A stretch of 64,000 nucleotides of DNA from Daphnia carinata (Eukaryota; Arthropoda; Branchiopoda; Diplostraca; Daphniidae). The DNA is taken from NCBI RefSeq assembly GCF_022539665.2, contig NC_081339.1, positions 3,590,517 to 3,654,516 of the forward strand, given 5' to 3'. The position numbers and the translations under genes were made by a program. Shown in pieces: positions 51,384-63,800 of this stretch (position 1 is the stretch's first letter; every line of letters begins with the position of its first letter). Below the pieces are notes generated by a model. The model was given only the letters and a program-made list of their open reading frames with translations, did not search any database and was not told the origin of the DNA.

Positions 51384-51628
51384 CCTCGTGAAATTTGGGG
51401 TCGAATCCATGTGTCAGTAGAAAATACCCGAAAATCGTCAAAAATCGCAAATTTCCCTGAACTATAGTTCAGGAAAAATCGCGATTTTGGCCAAATTGGA
51501 CTTTTCGCCAAAAACAAGTCAAAATAGGTCAGACACACCTTAAATTTCACGAGGATCACGAAAATCAAATTCGTTTTGTTGTGGGCCCAGTATTTCTGGA
51601 GATATAGTCTACTTTCGGTCACTTCCGG
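51384..51628 (+). repeat. Diverged dispersed repeat, copy 2, with internal palindromes
   Basis: Second copy of the family at 47525-47728. It contains a perfect 18-base palindrome (51456-51473, CCTGAACTATAGTTCAGG) and inverted flanks (51378-51396 against 51542-51560, CCTCGTGAAATTT), so the unit is nearly symmetrical about its centre. Confidence 0.55.
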
Positions 51629-51959
51629 TAATTTTTTTTTTCAACTTCGCAAAAACTAAAAAATGAACATTAATATGCCAAACATATTAAGCATCTTGAT
51701 CATATATGAAATGGTGTTATGGCTTCTTTCGTGCTTGTTTTTTTATTTTATTGTTGGTTGATTGATGTACTTAAGACACTACTTCGTTAACCGAGACTAC
51801 TAGCATTATGTATCACGCTAATGGGAAGGTATACCTGATAAATATAGATCATAGCATGAAGATATACCACATAATATTATTATAGCCTTGTCATGCACAG
51901 CCATCTGATGTACAGTCCGCTGTATCGTATAAGTACGCTACGGATATTTTTGTAGTTAT

Positions 51960-52030
51960 AATAGCTCTGAGGTAGAGCGTCTGACTACGGTTATCGAAAG
52001 TCAAGAGTTCGAGTCACGTATGGATCTTCT
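51960..52030 (+). other. Degenerate tRNA-like segment (tRNA-Arg-like)
   Basis: A D-arm-like GCTCTGAGGTAGAGC is followed by GCGTCTGACTACGG, which resembles the anticodon arm of arthropod or vertebrate tRNA-Arg(ACG), and by a B-box-like AGTTCGAGTCA. The acceptor and T stems do not pair well. It is most likely a tRNA pseudogene or SINE head. Confidence 0.35.
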
Positions 52031-52223
52031 GTGCTAGAGGATTGAGTTATGGTTCCCACTGTAGACAATATTTCTTTGTCAAAAAAACGAATTACTCTAT
52101 TGTATTTGTAGGTGACATTCCGAGACGGAAATATTAAATTGAGTTGGGACGCACAACAATATCATTACAAGTGCAAATAAGTTTCCTTCAAAAGACTTGG
52201 AAAAATAGTTATTTAATTGACAA

Positions 52224-52293
52224 GACTCATGGCTCTATGGTTGAGCATCGGCGTCGCACGCAAGATATTAAGGGTTCAATTCCCAAACGAGTC
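52224..52293 (+). other. Degenerate tRNA-like segment with intact pol III boxes
   Basis: The ends pair as an acceptor stem (GACTC with GAGTC, 6 of 7 pairs). A four-pair D stem GCTC/GAGC and an exact B box GGTTCAATTCC are present. The anticodon and T stems are mostly broken, so a working tRNA is unlikely. A tRNA-derived SINE or pseudogene fits best. Confidence 0.4.
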
Positions 52294-52659
52294 AAAGTGA
52301 AACCAAATAAATATATGTCTCTCTAATGTCAAATTAAATATACAACGATGTAATCAATTCCATATCATTAGTGCATTAAAAGTTGAAGAATCTCCATGAA
52401 GTGAGATTAAAATGCATCGTTTCATAAACAATTAAATCGTTTAATGACGAATTATTCTCCTACAATAGGGAGCAGCAATAATTGAAATGCAACATTGTGA
52501 CCCAAGAAAGGAAATGTTCACATCAGAAAACAGAGAAACTGCACGAAAGTAAAAAAGACAAGTTTTGAAATTTATTTTTAAGAATTTGTATTGGCAATAT
52601 TCCGCACAATTTAAAGACTTGCAACTTTGAAAGGGCAAAATAGCCGATTTCAAAGTTGC

Positions 52660-52920
52660 TGTCAACCAAGGTAGGGGGAGACACTACCTCAGTTGACTCA
52701 CCGGGGAGATTACCCGGTGCGTGGCTAAGAGAAGCCGGAAGAAGAGCGAAGGTCGCGGACAAGCTTTTACGTGAGCGATTAACCGTTAATTCGGATTTTT
52801 GGGCAGCCCCACAGCCCTCCAATGATATCATCGAACCATGGGGACCCCCACGTCCCCTTTCCGGACAGCGCACTCACAACCGTTTACTGCTGATCACAGT
52901 AGGGGCATGACCCCCTACGG
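52660..52920 (+). other. GC-rich island with an open frame
   Basis: A block clearly richer in G and C than the AT-rich flanks, with an 84-residue open frame (52656-52910) containing PGRLPGAWLREAGRR and ending just before CCCCCTACGGG. GTAGGGGG near its start and CCCCCTAC near its end are inverted. I do not recognise the product. It may be an inserted element fragment. Confidence 0.3.
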
Positions 52921-53257
52921 GCTTATTAAAAATTTAAGGGAAACGGGGCCACAGAAAAGAAGGGAGCCCAGATATGCACTTCAATTTATATAAATTTTAA
53001 TACTTTGTTTTCAGGCAGCAGCAACGACTGAAGGTAATGGGCAGGAGGCATTTTTCAAAAATTTCTTCGGGCTTCCAACCGTTATCATTATGAAATTTGG
53101 TTCGACTAGATACCTCTTTTGATTCAGTACGATTCTTAACCTATTTAAAGAAAACGAAACATGAATCAATTTTTAAATGTTTGCCTATCAATATATATTC
53201 AATAAGGATCGGTGCAATCCTTCTTTACCTCTTGTTTTGGTGAACTACTGGAATTAA

Positions 53258-53356
53258 TTACATTCGGCTAATGGTTTGACAGACAGTGCTTGCTTGGATG
53301 GTAAGTTGACGGGCAGCGAAGAAACTCATCATTAAGCGCCTACCATTTTCTAATAC
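53258..53356 (-). CDS. Possible terminal exon with helix-turn-helix-like sequence
   Basis: On the minus strand, TTTGCATAG is followed by 32 codons to TAA. The product includes AARQLTIQASTVCQTISRM, similar in pattern to the recognition helix region of mobile-element transposases. Too short for a firm family call; it is probably a remnant. Confidence 0.2.
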   Translation of the reverse strand, partial: VLENGRRLMMSFFAARQLTIQASTVCQTISRM

Positions 53357-53670
53357 CTATGCAAATAACACAATAAATGGCATTTGAATTAGTTGTAATC
53401 ATGGGTTTCCAGGCACAAAAAAAAAGACAGACTTATTGGCTGAGACGGTTCAAAACGTTCCAACTTCTTTCAGGACCCCTGCATCAGAATGACAGACTGA
53501 GGATGAGTTCGGAATTCGCGAACTGAGATAGCCAATTTCGGTAATATACTTGATCTCTTTCATACTAGGTATGTAATCTAAATTTGCTGTACAATGTACA
53601 ACAAAAAATAAAGTAGTAAAATAATTCTGTATAAAAAATTTACAGAATTGCACTTTGTTACACCTATTTA

Positions 53671-53744
53671 GGCTTTGTTAAGTGATACTAACTTACAACA
53701 TAGTCCTGGCTTTGTTAAGTGATACTAACTTACAACATAGTCCT
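53671..53744 (+). repeat. Perfect 37-base tandem duplication
   Basis: Two identical adjacent copies starting GGCTTTGTTAAGTGATACTA (53671-53707 and 53708-53744). Confidence 0.9.
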
Positions 53745-54071
53745 GTAAAGTTGGTCACCAGGCATGACAAGCAATACATCTTCGATATAAACTGAGGCAG
53801 TCTTATTCAAGAATGCTTCCGTTGTCCAAACACACTGCATAGTGACTGATGAAACAGCAGAAAATCAGGATGCAGATTAACTGATTTCCAGAAATAAGTA
53901 CTTTTGACGTTTGAAATTCTGATGAACTGTTTTTGCTGTTCACATTTTTCAAAATGTTAAGCACATACTTAAGGCCCCCACAGCACAGAAATTTTCCCAG
54001 TTTTGCAAACATGACCGGGACAAAAAAAAGACATATTTTTTTATTTTGATAAAACATTGCCATACCCATAC

Positions 54072-54295
54072 CTTCTTTTTTAAAGCATTCGATCAGCTTA
54101 AAATTTAAAACCTGACCCCCGAAGTCAAATACTCCACGGTCGACAATCACAGCATCTATAAGGAACAGGAGAGGTTAAAAGTTTTCTTTCTTTAAAATTC
54201 TATTTATTTCATAACATACCGTGATAAGCTCTTCTTTTGTAATGGGCAGCCCTCTCTAAGTACTTGCATAAGTAATGCTTCAATACTAGGAACAG
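54072..54295 (-). CDS. Two linked minus-strand exons of an unrecognised gene or remnant
   Basis: Exon 54220-54295 has a TTGTTTCAG acceptor and a GTATGT donor. Exon 54072-54155 has a CCTTATAG acceptor and a GTATGG donor. Joined in phase they read continuously for 53 codons, including YLERAAHYKRRAYH and DAVIVDRGVFDFGGQ. I do not recognise the family and could not extend the gene in either direction with confidence. Neighbouring minus-strand frames down to 53450 may belong to it. Confidence 0.3.
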
Positions 54296-55043
54296 CTGAA
54301 ACAAGAGGCTGTGAAAAAAAAAGTATCAGTACCACTGGCAAGAATGCAAACATGAAGACTTGTTAGGGACAGTATCTACAATTGGTACAAATGACAGATG
54401 GGGTGAAACCAAAATATGATGAAATATCCTGACGACGTATGGCAACCGCAAAGTACGCTACAGCGCTAGCGCGATGCAGCAAAAACATTCGGTGAGTGTA
54501 TGTAGAGAATTAACTAGAAACCTGACCGGCAGATGGCGATCACAAGACGGAAAAAACCCGATATTTATTTACTTTGTTTTTTTTTTGGGGGGGGGGGGGT
54601 AAAACGGATTGCCATAAATTACATGCCTTAGAGACCAAGTGTATAACAACAAAATACAATTATCTTGGTCAATCTATGTATATGTTTGTACACTCCATGG
54701 CAAAGTACCACGAATAATTTTATAATGGGTCCTGCCCTGCCATCTATTAACAATCTATCACAGTGAAACCGCCCCTCGCCCATCCGCCATAAGCGAATCA
54801 AATCTACTTTTTGTAAAAAAAAAAAAATTGGGAGTTCGCAGAAATAGCGTTTGTATAAAGCAAATTTGTTTTTGGCAATGACGTTCTATGGCTGATGCCG
54901 GCGCTACGACAACCAATCAGAAATAAGAGAATCATCATTGCCGTCGTCTGCTGCAATCGTCGGTTTCTTTCAAACATTCGTTTTCTTAGTTCTGGACAGA
55001 TTCAACTGTTGGAAACTAATTTCAACGTTCGTTCCATAGAAGA
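54296..55043. other. Promoter or leader region of SIL1
   Basis: No gene of its own is supported. A G-run lies near 54588. An ATG at 54895 opens an 80-codon frame that overlaps the SIL1 start in a different frame. Confidence 0.4.
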
Positions 55044-56779
55044 ATGTACAAAGTCTTTGTCGTTAGCATTTGCGTTTTTCACCTTTCCTCTGTACTCTAT
55101 GCCATTGAGGGACCGGTGTCCTTGGATCCTAAAATGAATAAACCTGATGAGAAGAAGTTCATTCCGACTAAAGAGTGGCAAGTTGTAGCTGAAGGTATTT
55201 TCTTAATTTCAGATTTTGAAACGATTATTCTTAAGCTTTCCTGTTTTTCTTTGAAGGCCAAGGGATACCCCCAGGCTTGCATGTCAGAATTGATATGCAA
55301 ACTGGGGTAAAAGAAGCCAAATTGCTAGAGGAAGGAAACAATGGAGGAAGTCCAAATTCAGCCTTAATGAACACAGTACCTAGTGTAGAAGATAAAAAGG
55401 AAGAAGTCAAACCTGAGCTTGACTATTCAGAAATCAAAGAAGCATTAAAAAAGATTAAGAGTGATGCCAAAGAAACCAGTGAAGGGAACATCGGCAAGGG
55501 CTTTAGAACTTATGAGGAGATCAAAGAGGAAATGAAGAAAATTGAACAGAGCATCAAAACTGAATATGAGATTGTCAAGGAACTTGTTGCAAAATATTTG
55601 AGCACAAAAGAGGATTTGGAACGCCAGGTCATTCTGAGCGATCTGGAATTCTACGTCCACCAGTATGACAATGCCCAGGATTTTGTAAAAATGGGGGGTT
55701 TCAGTGATGTTGTGCTCCCTGCTCTGAATTCTACTAACAAAGATTTACGGAGCTCTGCAGCCTTCTTATTAGGTAAAGGACTACTAGTAACTACCATACA
55801 TTAACTGCTAGTTAACTACGGGTTACCTTTGTTTTTCCAGGCTCAGCTTGTCAAAGTAACCCGAAAGCCCAAATTGCTGCAGTGGAACGAGGTGTTCTTC
55901 CTCAACTGATCAGGCTCGTTTCCTTCGATCCGAATCCCGACGTCCGTAACCGTGCACTGTAGGAGCTTCTTTATGTTTTTAAAACCTTATTGCAAACTCT
56001 TTCACTTCATACTGCCCTGTTTCTAGGTATGCAATCTCCAGTATTATTCGCCATTTCCCATTAGCCCAAAAAGACTTCATTAACCACGGAGGAATGACGG
56101 CCTTTGCTGATATCTTTCTCGCCGGCTCGGCAGATTCCCTTAAGCTACAGTTGAAAATCGTCACACTACTAGGCGATATCATTTTGGAAAAGGACATGGC
56201 AGCGCAGCGTTTGGAAGACTTCACTAAGGGCGGCTTGAGTGAAAGTACGAACGAGGCGGAGAAGGTCATGTTGGCGGAAAAATTGCGCCAATACGAGGCG
56301 GCTGGCGTCGAGAAAATGCTAGTCGAGCAGAACTTTTGCCGCCTATTGCCTCGGCTTTTGACATCCATTGGCACTGTTGATGATAAACAGGCGCGCATGG
56401 AAGATTTGAGTTTCATACAAGGCCGTCCTTTGAGAGAAGAACACGACGTTATCGAGAAGGTTCTTCAAGCAATGTTGATTCTAGCTCGATCATGCCGGAC
56501 GGATTTCCAATCTGTCCGCAACCAAATTCAAACCTTGGGAGAAAGGTAGACATTTTTCCCAGCAATAAAAATTTCTCGTATGGAAAGTAACGATGAACAA
56601 CTAACGTCTAGGTTTCTCTTTCTTAATTACCCAGGTACCAGGAGTTAAAAAATGTGGAGCAGGCCGAAATGAGTTCGAGGACTTTAGACGGCGAAAAAGA
56701 TTCCATAGATTTATACTACAGCAAAATTCATGACATGTGTCAGCAATTGTGGATGCAATTGCAGAAAGATGAACTTTGA
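55044..56779 (+). CDS. Sil1: SIL1, ER nucleotide exchange factor for BiP
   Basis: Armadillo-like exchange factor that releases ADP from the Hsp70 chaperone BiP in the ER lumen. Exons: 55044-55194, 55257-55772, 55841-55958, 56027-56545 and 56635-56779, giving 482 residues with all phases consistent. Residues 1-20 form a signal peptide (VFVVSICVFHLSSVLYA). The diagnostic N-terminal motif EWQVVAEGQGIPPGLHVR is split by intron 1 and is followed by DMQTGVKEAKL. An acidic, Lys/Glu-rich helical region (about 75-140) precedes armadillo-type repeats (about 150-420: DFVKMGGFSDVV, AAFLLGSACQSNPKAQ, RNRALYAISSIIRHF). The C-terminus, KDEL, is itself an ER-retrieval signal, supporting ER location. The gene converges with rhotekin, the two stop codons being 337 bases apart. 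Confidence 0.93.
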
Positions 56780-57116
56780 ATATTCAATCGTTGTATTTAC
56801 TAAATTAATTGTTATAAAGGCAGACTGGTTCCTTTTTCTTACGTAAACACGACTCTTCGATCGTGAGATTTTCTTTTTTTTTTTCATTCATCGTCCATTT
56901 TTATACATGCGCATTCATTCACACACAAACAGACACACTCTGTAAATTTAAATTTCGTTAACGATTCAAAAGGAAAGGGGGTGGGGGATAAAACTGGGAA
57001 CATAAAAAAGAGTCTTTTTGTCTATCATTTTCTGTCGTTGTACGCACAAGGCTCCTGATCAAAAGTGTAGTGACATTTTTGTGGCTCTGCATTTTGCTCG
57101 ATTGTCAACCACATCG

Positions 57117-60100
57117 TCATTTCCGAATGCTGGTGCGAGTAAAACGAAAAAAATTGGGCAAACCTCTCATGGAGCCCCAGCTGGGCAAAGAGCCTGACGA
57201 AGTTGAAGTACTCGAAGACCTGGACCGGGTGTTGGGCGGCGATGGTGGCGAAGGAGGCGGGTGCATGGCCGTTTGACTTTGTAGCCTCGAGCTGCTTTTA
57301 TAGCCGTTATCCAGCCTGGAGTCAAAACAATTAAAATCAATGCAATTCAAGAAAAAGCCAAAATAAAAGGAGAACAGAAAGAAGAAAGACAACTGAAAAA
57401 CATGGAAAACAAACGGAATATTCAACTTTAAATACGGTCCTACTAATAATTGCATCAAATCACAAAAAAAATACCGTACCCTTCTACCATTCCTATTGAT
57501 CGGTTGTTGGATAAACTAAAGACTTCGTGCACCGTCGGTCTTTTGCTGTATGACTTCTGTGGCTCTTCTGTCAAACCCCACCCAAAAAAAAAAACGAGAA
57601 ATGCCGGTTGAGTTGAATCGAATAAAGAAGACACTTAAAACACAGATGTTCGAACGTACCGAAAAGTGGAATATCTTCGTAGAGCGAACCGGTTCTCGGC
57701 GCCCACCGGCTGTTCGGAGAACCGTTGGTCGGTTGAGGAGAATGGATCACCATTTGACTGCGCGACACTTTCGGTCCCCATCTTTAAAAAAATAATCCAT
57801 TAAATGAATTCAATTTAAAAATGTCAAAGATTTTCACGTTATCTTACGCGCTAGCGTCGATGATGCGCTGACTCAAGGCCGATATGAAACTAGTGTCGGA
57901 GCATCGGAACTCGATTCGCTTTTCCTCGCCTTCCTCATCGTCCATGGCGGTGAGTACAACCTCGCCGTGGTCGTCGACCATGGTCGCGCCCTGATTGTCA
58001 AAGAGAAATTGAAAACATGTGTTTCCGGAAGCAGTAGGAGGGTGAGGGTGAAGCGTAGTACTACGGCACGTGGCGAGGCGGTGCACACACACAAACATAA
58101 ACCAGAGAAGAAAAAAAAGAAATAAGCTGATTACTTGGCCAAGCGAAACGGAAAGAAGAGGGTTCCGATTCTTGTCTTGTCGATGTTCCTTCTTCTTCCA
58201 GAAAGCCAAGTTGAATCCGCTGAGGGCCGCCAGTACGGTCGGTGGATCCGATTTGCTCGACTTGCTACTGCCGGAAGCTTTCTGAATGATTTGATAGTGA
58301 TGTTTCAGCGTCACGTTGGCCGTCTGCTCAATCGATAGGCAATCTGGTTCGGCGGCAAGACGGCAGCAAAAATGGTCGAACAGCGGCAGCTGGTGGCAAG
58401 GATTTTCTAAATTCTCAAGCACTAGATCGTGAGATTTGACGGAATCATGCACCTCATCCAAGCCGAGCGTTACGGTGGCCACTAGATCGAATTTCGGTCC
58501 TCTAAAAGTGGGGAGAGATTCGAAAGTTGAGTTTCTTATGACAACATCAATCGTCCGCAAAAAAAAAAGGGAAAGAAAAGATTAGAAATGATAATATTTA
58601 CATGTCGCTTTTGAGGCCGTGAGGGTCTTTCAACGTGGCCGATAATTTGCGGCCCAACGTCCGGGAAATGGACGAGTGTAGTGATTTTTGCAGCTTGCGG
58701 GGCGTTGACGCGATAGACAAATCATCCTGCAGCATGCACGAATACACTTCCAGCTTCAATTTGAAATCTGGCTGGGCAGAAGTGCTGTCGAAAATAGAAA
58801 CAACAAACAAAAACAAATCATTATTCAAATGTCTGATGACACACATTCGTCTGATATTTTTGACAAATGAAAGTCTTACAAGACGAGCGCATCGGGAAAG
58901 GTGATGTCGGTAGCTGAGCGATCGACGGGCGTGATGAGCGACGTGTCCATCACCTCGGTGCCAACTTTGGCCAGGCAAAAAACAGCAAACCGTCGATAGT
59001 CGCCACGATTTTTGAAGTGGTCCGTATCTTTCCACATGAGCGGGAAGCGTAAATCCGTCAAGCCGAGTCGCGCCGGGCACGCCGATTTCCTAATAAAATT
59101 TTAAAACAAAACAAAAAAATGTATGTGGGTAATACTAGCAACGAGCGTCGCAGCTATTAATACGCGAAATCTAGACGAATGACAGCGTTCCGTTATTTTC
59201 AGTAGAAGAAGTTCAAATTGCCGCTAGACAGACGGGCCATCATTTGGTTCATCTATCTCGTCTAATTCACACAAAGCGTAACTTTTTACAGCAACACTAA
59301 AAATACAATTGAGCACAATTCTTTATACTATTTTTCAAGCTCTCCTTCCCACAATTGGTTACGTCCTTTTTTTTTTTGTTCTTACGTTCCATTTCAAAAC
59401 AACACATTTCTTTATTATTATTATTTTTTTTTTAGAATTATAAATAATATCAAAGACGTACCTCGTGCGGGATGAGGACGTTGACGTCGTTACGGCGGCC
59501 GCCGGTCTCGACAGCTCACGTTTTCGCGACTGCAACTCGGTCGTGTAGACATTCATGCGTTCATTTGATGTCTGCAGCGTTTTGGCCGCTTCTAGGGCTT
59601 GACTGGGATGTTGGCAGGCGGCCAGCAATTTCGTCGTTCCCTCGCGGATGCGGATTTCGACGTCAATCTTCTGTTCCAGATCGTATTCCTGTCATTTACG
59701 TCACCAAAATAATAAGGTGATTATTATCATTTAAAATTGTTTGTTCCTTTCGCACACGAATCAAAAATAGATTTTATTTTTTGGTAAAAAAAAATAAACC
59801 GAAAAAAAAGGAACTAGAAAACAATTGAATCGCTCCTTTCTTTCGAATAATTTCGTTTTGTTTTTCTGCTGTTCTGTTTTAGAATGGACGACGCAAAATG
59901 AATGGTGTAAGTTGTTTTTAACGCGTGAGAAGCAAAGAAAGAAAAAAAAGGAGGGCGGGTGGCGCACATCAGCGGGAGGAAGGAACAAACCGAAAATGAT
60001 GGGAAGGTGACGTGACAGGTTCTCGTCTTTGTACGGTATCAAAAGGTCAACTGACAGTTCGTCTCAAGTGGTGTGTGTTGGTGCGAACGAGTCGAGCAAC

Positions 60101-60860
60101 TCACGAGTCAGTCAATTGAAACATTCTCCGACATTAAAACTTGTTTCTTCTTCTTCTTCTTTTCCAATCATTTTCTTTATCCCGGAAAAGAAAAAAAAAA
60201 AAAAGAATGCGTACGAAAAGGGACAATCAAATGGCTGACCGATTGGCCTTCAACAGCCATCCTCTTGTGCAATCTGCACACCTGTCACGTTTCATTTCAT
60301 GAAGTCGTTGTCGTCGAAAGAGGCCAAAAACCGGTTGGAAAACTTCGAAAAAATATTAAAAAAAAAAAATAAATTCGACTCACGATCACGGCTCTCCCAT
60401 TTTCCCCTTCATTTCTAAAGGCCACCTTTGCACAAGTAAAGAACTCGTTTCCCAAAGTCATTCGTTCACGTAACTTAGCGAAAGAAAATAAAATAAATTC
60501 GCCTGAAGCGGGTCGGCTCTCTCACACAGAACCTCCTACCACCTCCGTCCACCCACCAACCTCAAATGGCACGGCAATGGCATACATGCACGCAGAATCC
60601 GTTTAAGGAAACACTGGGAAATTCCAGGCCCCGTAAATTTCACGCAAAAAAAAAGGGGCAGAATGTGTGTGTGTGCTAACCTTCATGTGACTGGCGATTT
60701 GTCTAATGTAATACAAATCTAGGTCGTGTGTTAAAGAGCCAACAGATGAGTCAGAAATGATGGCCTGATGATTAGCCACATTGGTCGTACGCTGAACGTG
60801 CTGGTTCGACATGAACATCATGGGCAAACTTCGCCGACTTGACTTTCTGGCACTTGCCAT
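57117..60860 (-). CDS. Rtkn: Rhotekin-like Rho effector (HR1, anillin-homology and PH domains)
   Basis: Cytoplasmic scaffold that binds GTP-Rho through its N-terminal HR1 domain. Nine exons, listed 5' to 3' on the minus strand: 60681-60860, 59462-59688, 58880-59089, 58602-58784, 58135-58501, 57848-57990, 57660-57781, 57480-57564 and 57117-57315, giving 571 residues. HR1 covers about 50-130 (DLDLYYIRQIASHMK, then EYDLEQKIDVEIRIREGTTK). An anillin-homology region follows (LTDLRFPLMWKDTDHF, FDHFCCRLAAEPDCLS), then a PH domain from about 345 (LAALSGFNLAFWKK), and a Ser/Pro-rich tail with the family-like RTGSLYEDIPLF. The order and motifs match what I recall of vertebrate rhotekin. The acceptor at 57564 was chosen because nearby alternatives break the frame. 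An upstream non-coding exon is possible. Confidence 0.9.
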
Positions 60861-63800
60861 GATTTCTTTTAATTGAAAAACAAAATGATCTTTTTTTTTC
60901 ACAAAATATTTGATATCCGTTTCGTTCTTGATTTTTGCACAGGGAGGCAAACACAAACAATAAAAGATCACAAAATCAACACGAGTTGAACGCTACCACT
61001 GTATGACTTAGCAGCACGAGATTTAGCAGCAACGAGCACGTCCATCTTCCACTCCGGCCCGTCGAGCACTGGCAAATGTAAGCGACTGGAAGAACTGAAC
61101 TGAACCGAACCGAACCCGACCAACCCAGAGGCGAGAAGCACAAGAGGCAACTAACACAAACTATATTGCGGCATCAACAACAGCTGAAAAATAATACATT
61201 GGTGTGTGTGTGTGTGTGTTCTTCTGTTGTTGTTTTTCTCTTTCGCTCTAAAACAAAAAAAACAACACACAGGCAATTCTTCTCTTTCCGACGAGTCACG
61301 CACTGATCGCGTAAAGCCAACAAACGCAGATAGAAAACCGGTTTCGTTTCGTGATTTTTTTCGTCTTCCAATTTTCCCAGATGCTTTGGTTATTCTTACG
61401 AGTTTTAGAGAAAATTCTCTCTCTCTCGTCTCTCGCTAGAAAATCTTTCGATTTCCCTGGTAGGCAACACCACCCTCTTCCATTGAAAGAAAAAAAAACG
61501 AAATAGAAAACTGTCTGTCTACAATGTAAAGGAAGGGACTCGGGGAAAAAAAAGAGAGAGCCTAATTAACGTGCCGGTCGTGACGTCCGACGATTTAAGA
61601 AGACGTAATCGCAGAGTCTTGGCAGCTGGCACGGTGGCACCTAAACAGCAGACGATACTAAAACTGCGCACTGTGAGTTTGCTGGACTCTCGGTTCTTAC
61701 CAACAAGGTACGCACACGTAAAGGTGTATGTATATTTATACCCCCCTTTTTTTTACGTTTTCATAGTCTGTGTGAGTTATGAAATAAGCACATGGGGCGG
61801 AGTGGGGGAGTCAGGGCTGAATGGCTGGCGGCCGGTGGCGACGTCGTTGGGGGAGGGAGGAGTGTAAAAGAAGGTCTCTCCGTCTTTTTAACCGCTATAT
61901 TTCCCTGGAGGCCCTTGCCCGGCCTACCCAGCCATTCACTTTCGTTCGTGAAGAAAAAACGAGGGGAGGGAGTCGAAGACCAGCTAAATCAACATTGTGC
62001 TTAGATTTTACATTTTAAGAAAAATAAATAAAATCTTTTTGAAAAAAGGGGGAAGCTAAAGAAAATGCTAATCCGACGTTGGATGAGAGCGTCACGGGGG
62101 GAAAATCGTAAATTAAAAAATAGTCACTGTCTATCTCGACTTGTTTTTTTGTTTCCCCTTCTCTTCGGCATCGTGTACAGAGAAAAGCCGCCTTTATCGG
62201 ATACCCCGTGTTTGTGAGTGTGCGTATAAATATAAATGATAATATACGAAGGCAACGCACGCGAGAAATAGACGGCCGTCAATCCCGAACTTAGCAGCAG
62301 CCGCCGGGTTGACGAAGATGCCAGTTGTTTTCGTCGTTCTTCTTGTTTTGTTTTTTAACAATTGCGTTCTATCTGCGTTCACACAGTCGCACGATATCTT
62401 GGCACACGAGACGTCTCCTCCCTCCCGAAAACGAGGAAGAAGAGAAAAGTTATTTCCATGTGTCTGTTCTAACATTGAAACGACAAACGCTTTCAATCTT
62501 TCTGGGACTTTCTTTTTTTTTTCTATCTTCTCTTTGCCCTTTCGTCTATTTCCGGTTAAAGGCGGTATTGACAAGTGGCGTCACGAGATCGCCATTGCCC
62601 AACTATCAAGTCGGTTGGTTCATTTCCGGCTTTAGGGGAAAAAAAAATCTCGTTTAACACGAATAAACAAAATAATTAGTCAATAACACACTATAATAAC
62701 ACGATTTCATTTGTCCCCTGTTTTATAATTTTTTTTTTTTTCGTTTTCATCATTTGTCCAGGTTGTTTCACAGCGTGTTGCGTGTACGTTCTACTCCCGT
62801 AAAAATAACTCGGGTCGATACTAAAAATAAAAATTGACACACTACACTGTTGGTGGTCCTTTTTTCGTCCTCAACTGTCTCTCGCACGTTTTCAACTTGT
62901 CCTAACTCCGTGAGAAAATTTTGATATACATAACGTATACATTGAACATATAAGACTGGTGGGGGGGGGGAGTAAGAAAAATAAAGGTATTCCTGGTATC
63001 TTGGCACACACAGAAAAAAAAAAGGCCGTCGTTTAAATAACTTTCTTCTTCTTAATCTCAACAAAGTCTTCAAAATTCTTCTTTTTTTTTTATTCTCTTC
63101 TTCATTCCTTTTTTTTTTTCAGTTATTCAACATGAAAGAAGATGGAAGAAGAAGAAGAAGAAAGTCATTATAGGCTTAGAATGTGCAGCCGGAGCAGACC
63201 CTTCTCTCTCTCTCTCCGGTAAGTACTAAGCACATCATCGATCGTGTGCGGATAGTATGGATATATACATGAAACAGGAAACCCCCCTCCCCTTCTCCTT
63301 TCTCCTCCCTATATACACTTCACACACTTGTGGACTCGTGTGTGTTGTTTCTTTTTCGCCCTTCGGCGTGTTAGCACATCCCGAAGAAGAAGATTCTCTC
63401 TTCCAGATGGTTTCTTGTGTATGCTACTAACGCCTATAGAAGATGGACAGGACAAAAAAGAAAGAAGGAGCCCTACCCCCCCCCCCCCCCCAACAGAAAA
63501 AAAAAAAGAAAACGGCCGAGGACATCCCGCGGCCAGAATTTCAATATTTGTCGCATCTATAATCTCTTTCATTCCATCTCTCTTTCTCTCAGTGTCTCGA
63601 AAGACATATACGGTCTAAGTGAAATTCAAACAAACTCTACAGACAGAAAGAAAAAAAAACCTTCTCTTTTTTCTCATTTGAATATGCAAATGACAATAGG
63701 CGTAGATAGTGATATTCTCGTTAAGAGAAACGTGAAGTTAAAAAAAAAATACTCGAAAAAAAGAAGAGAGAACACCCACAGCAAAACGAAAAACGACCAA

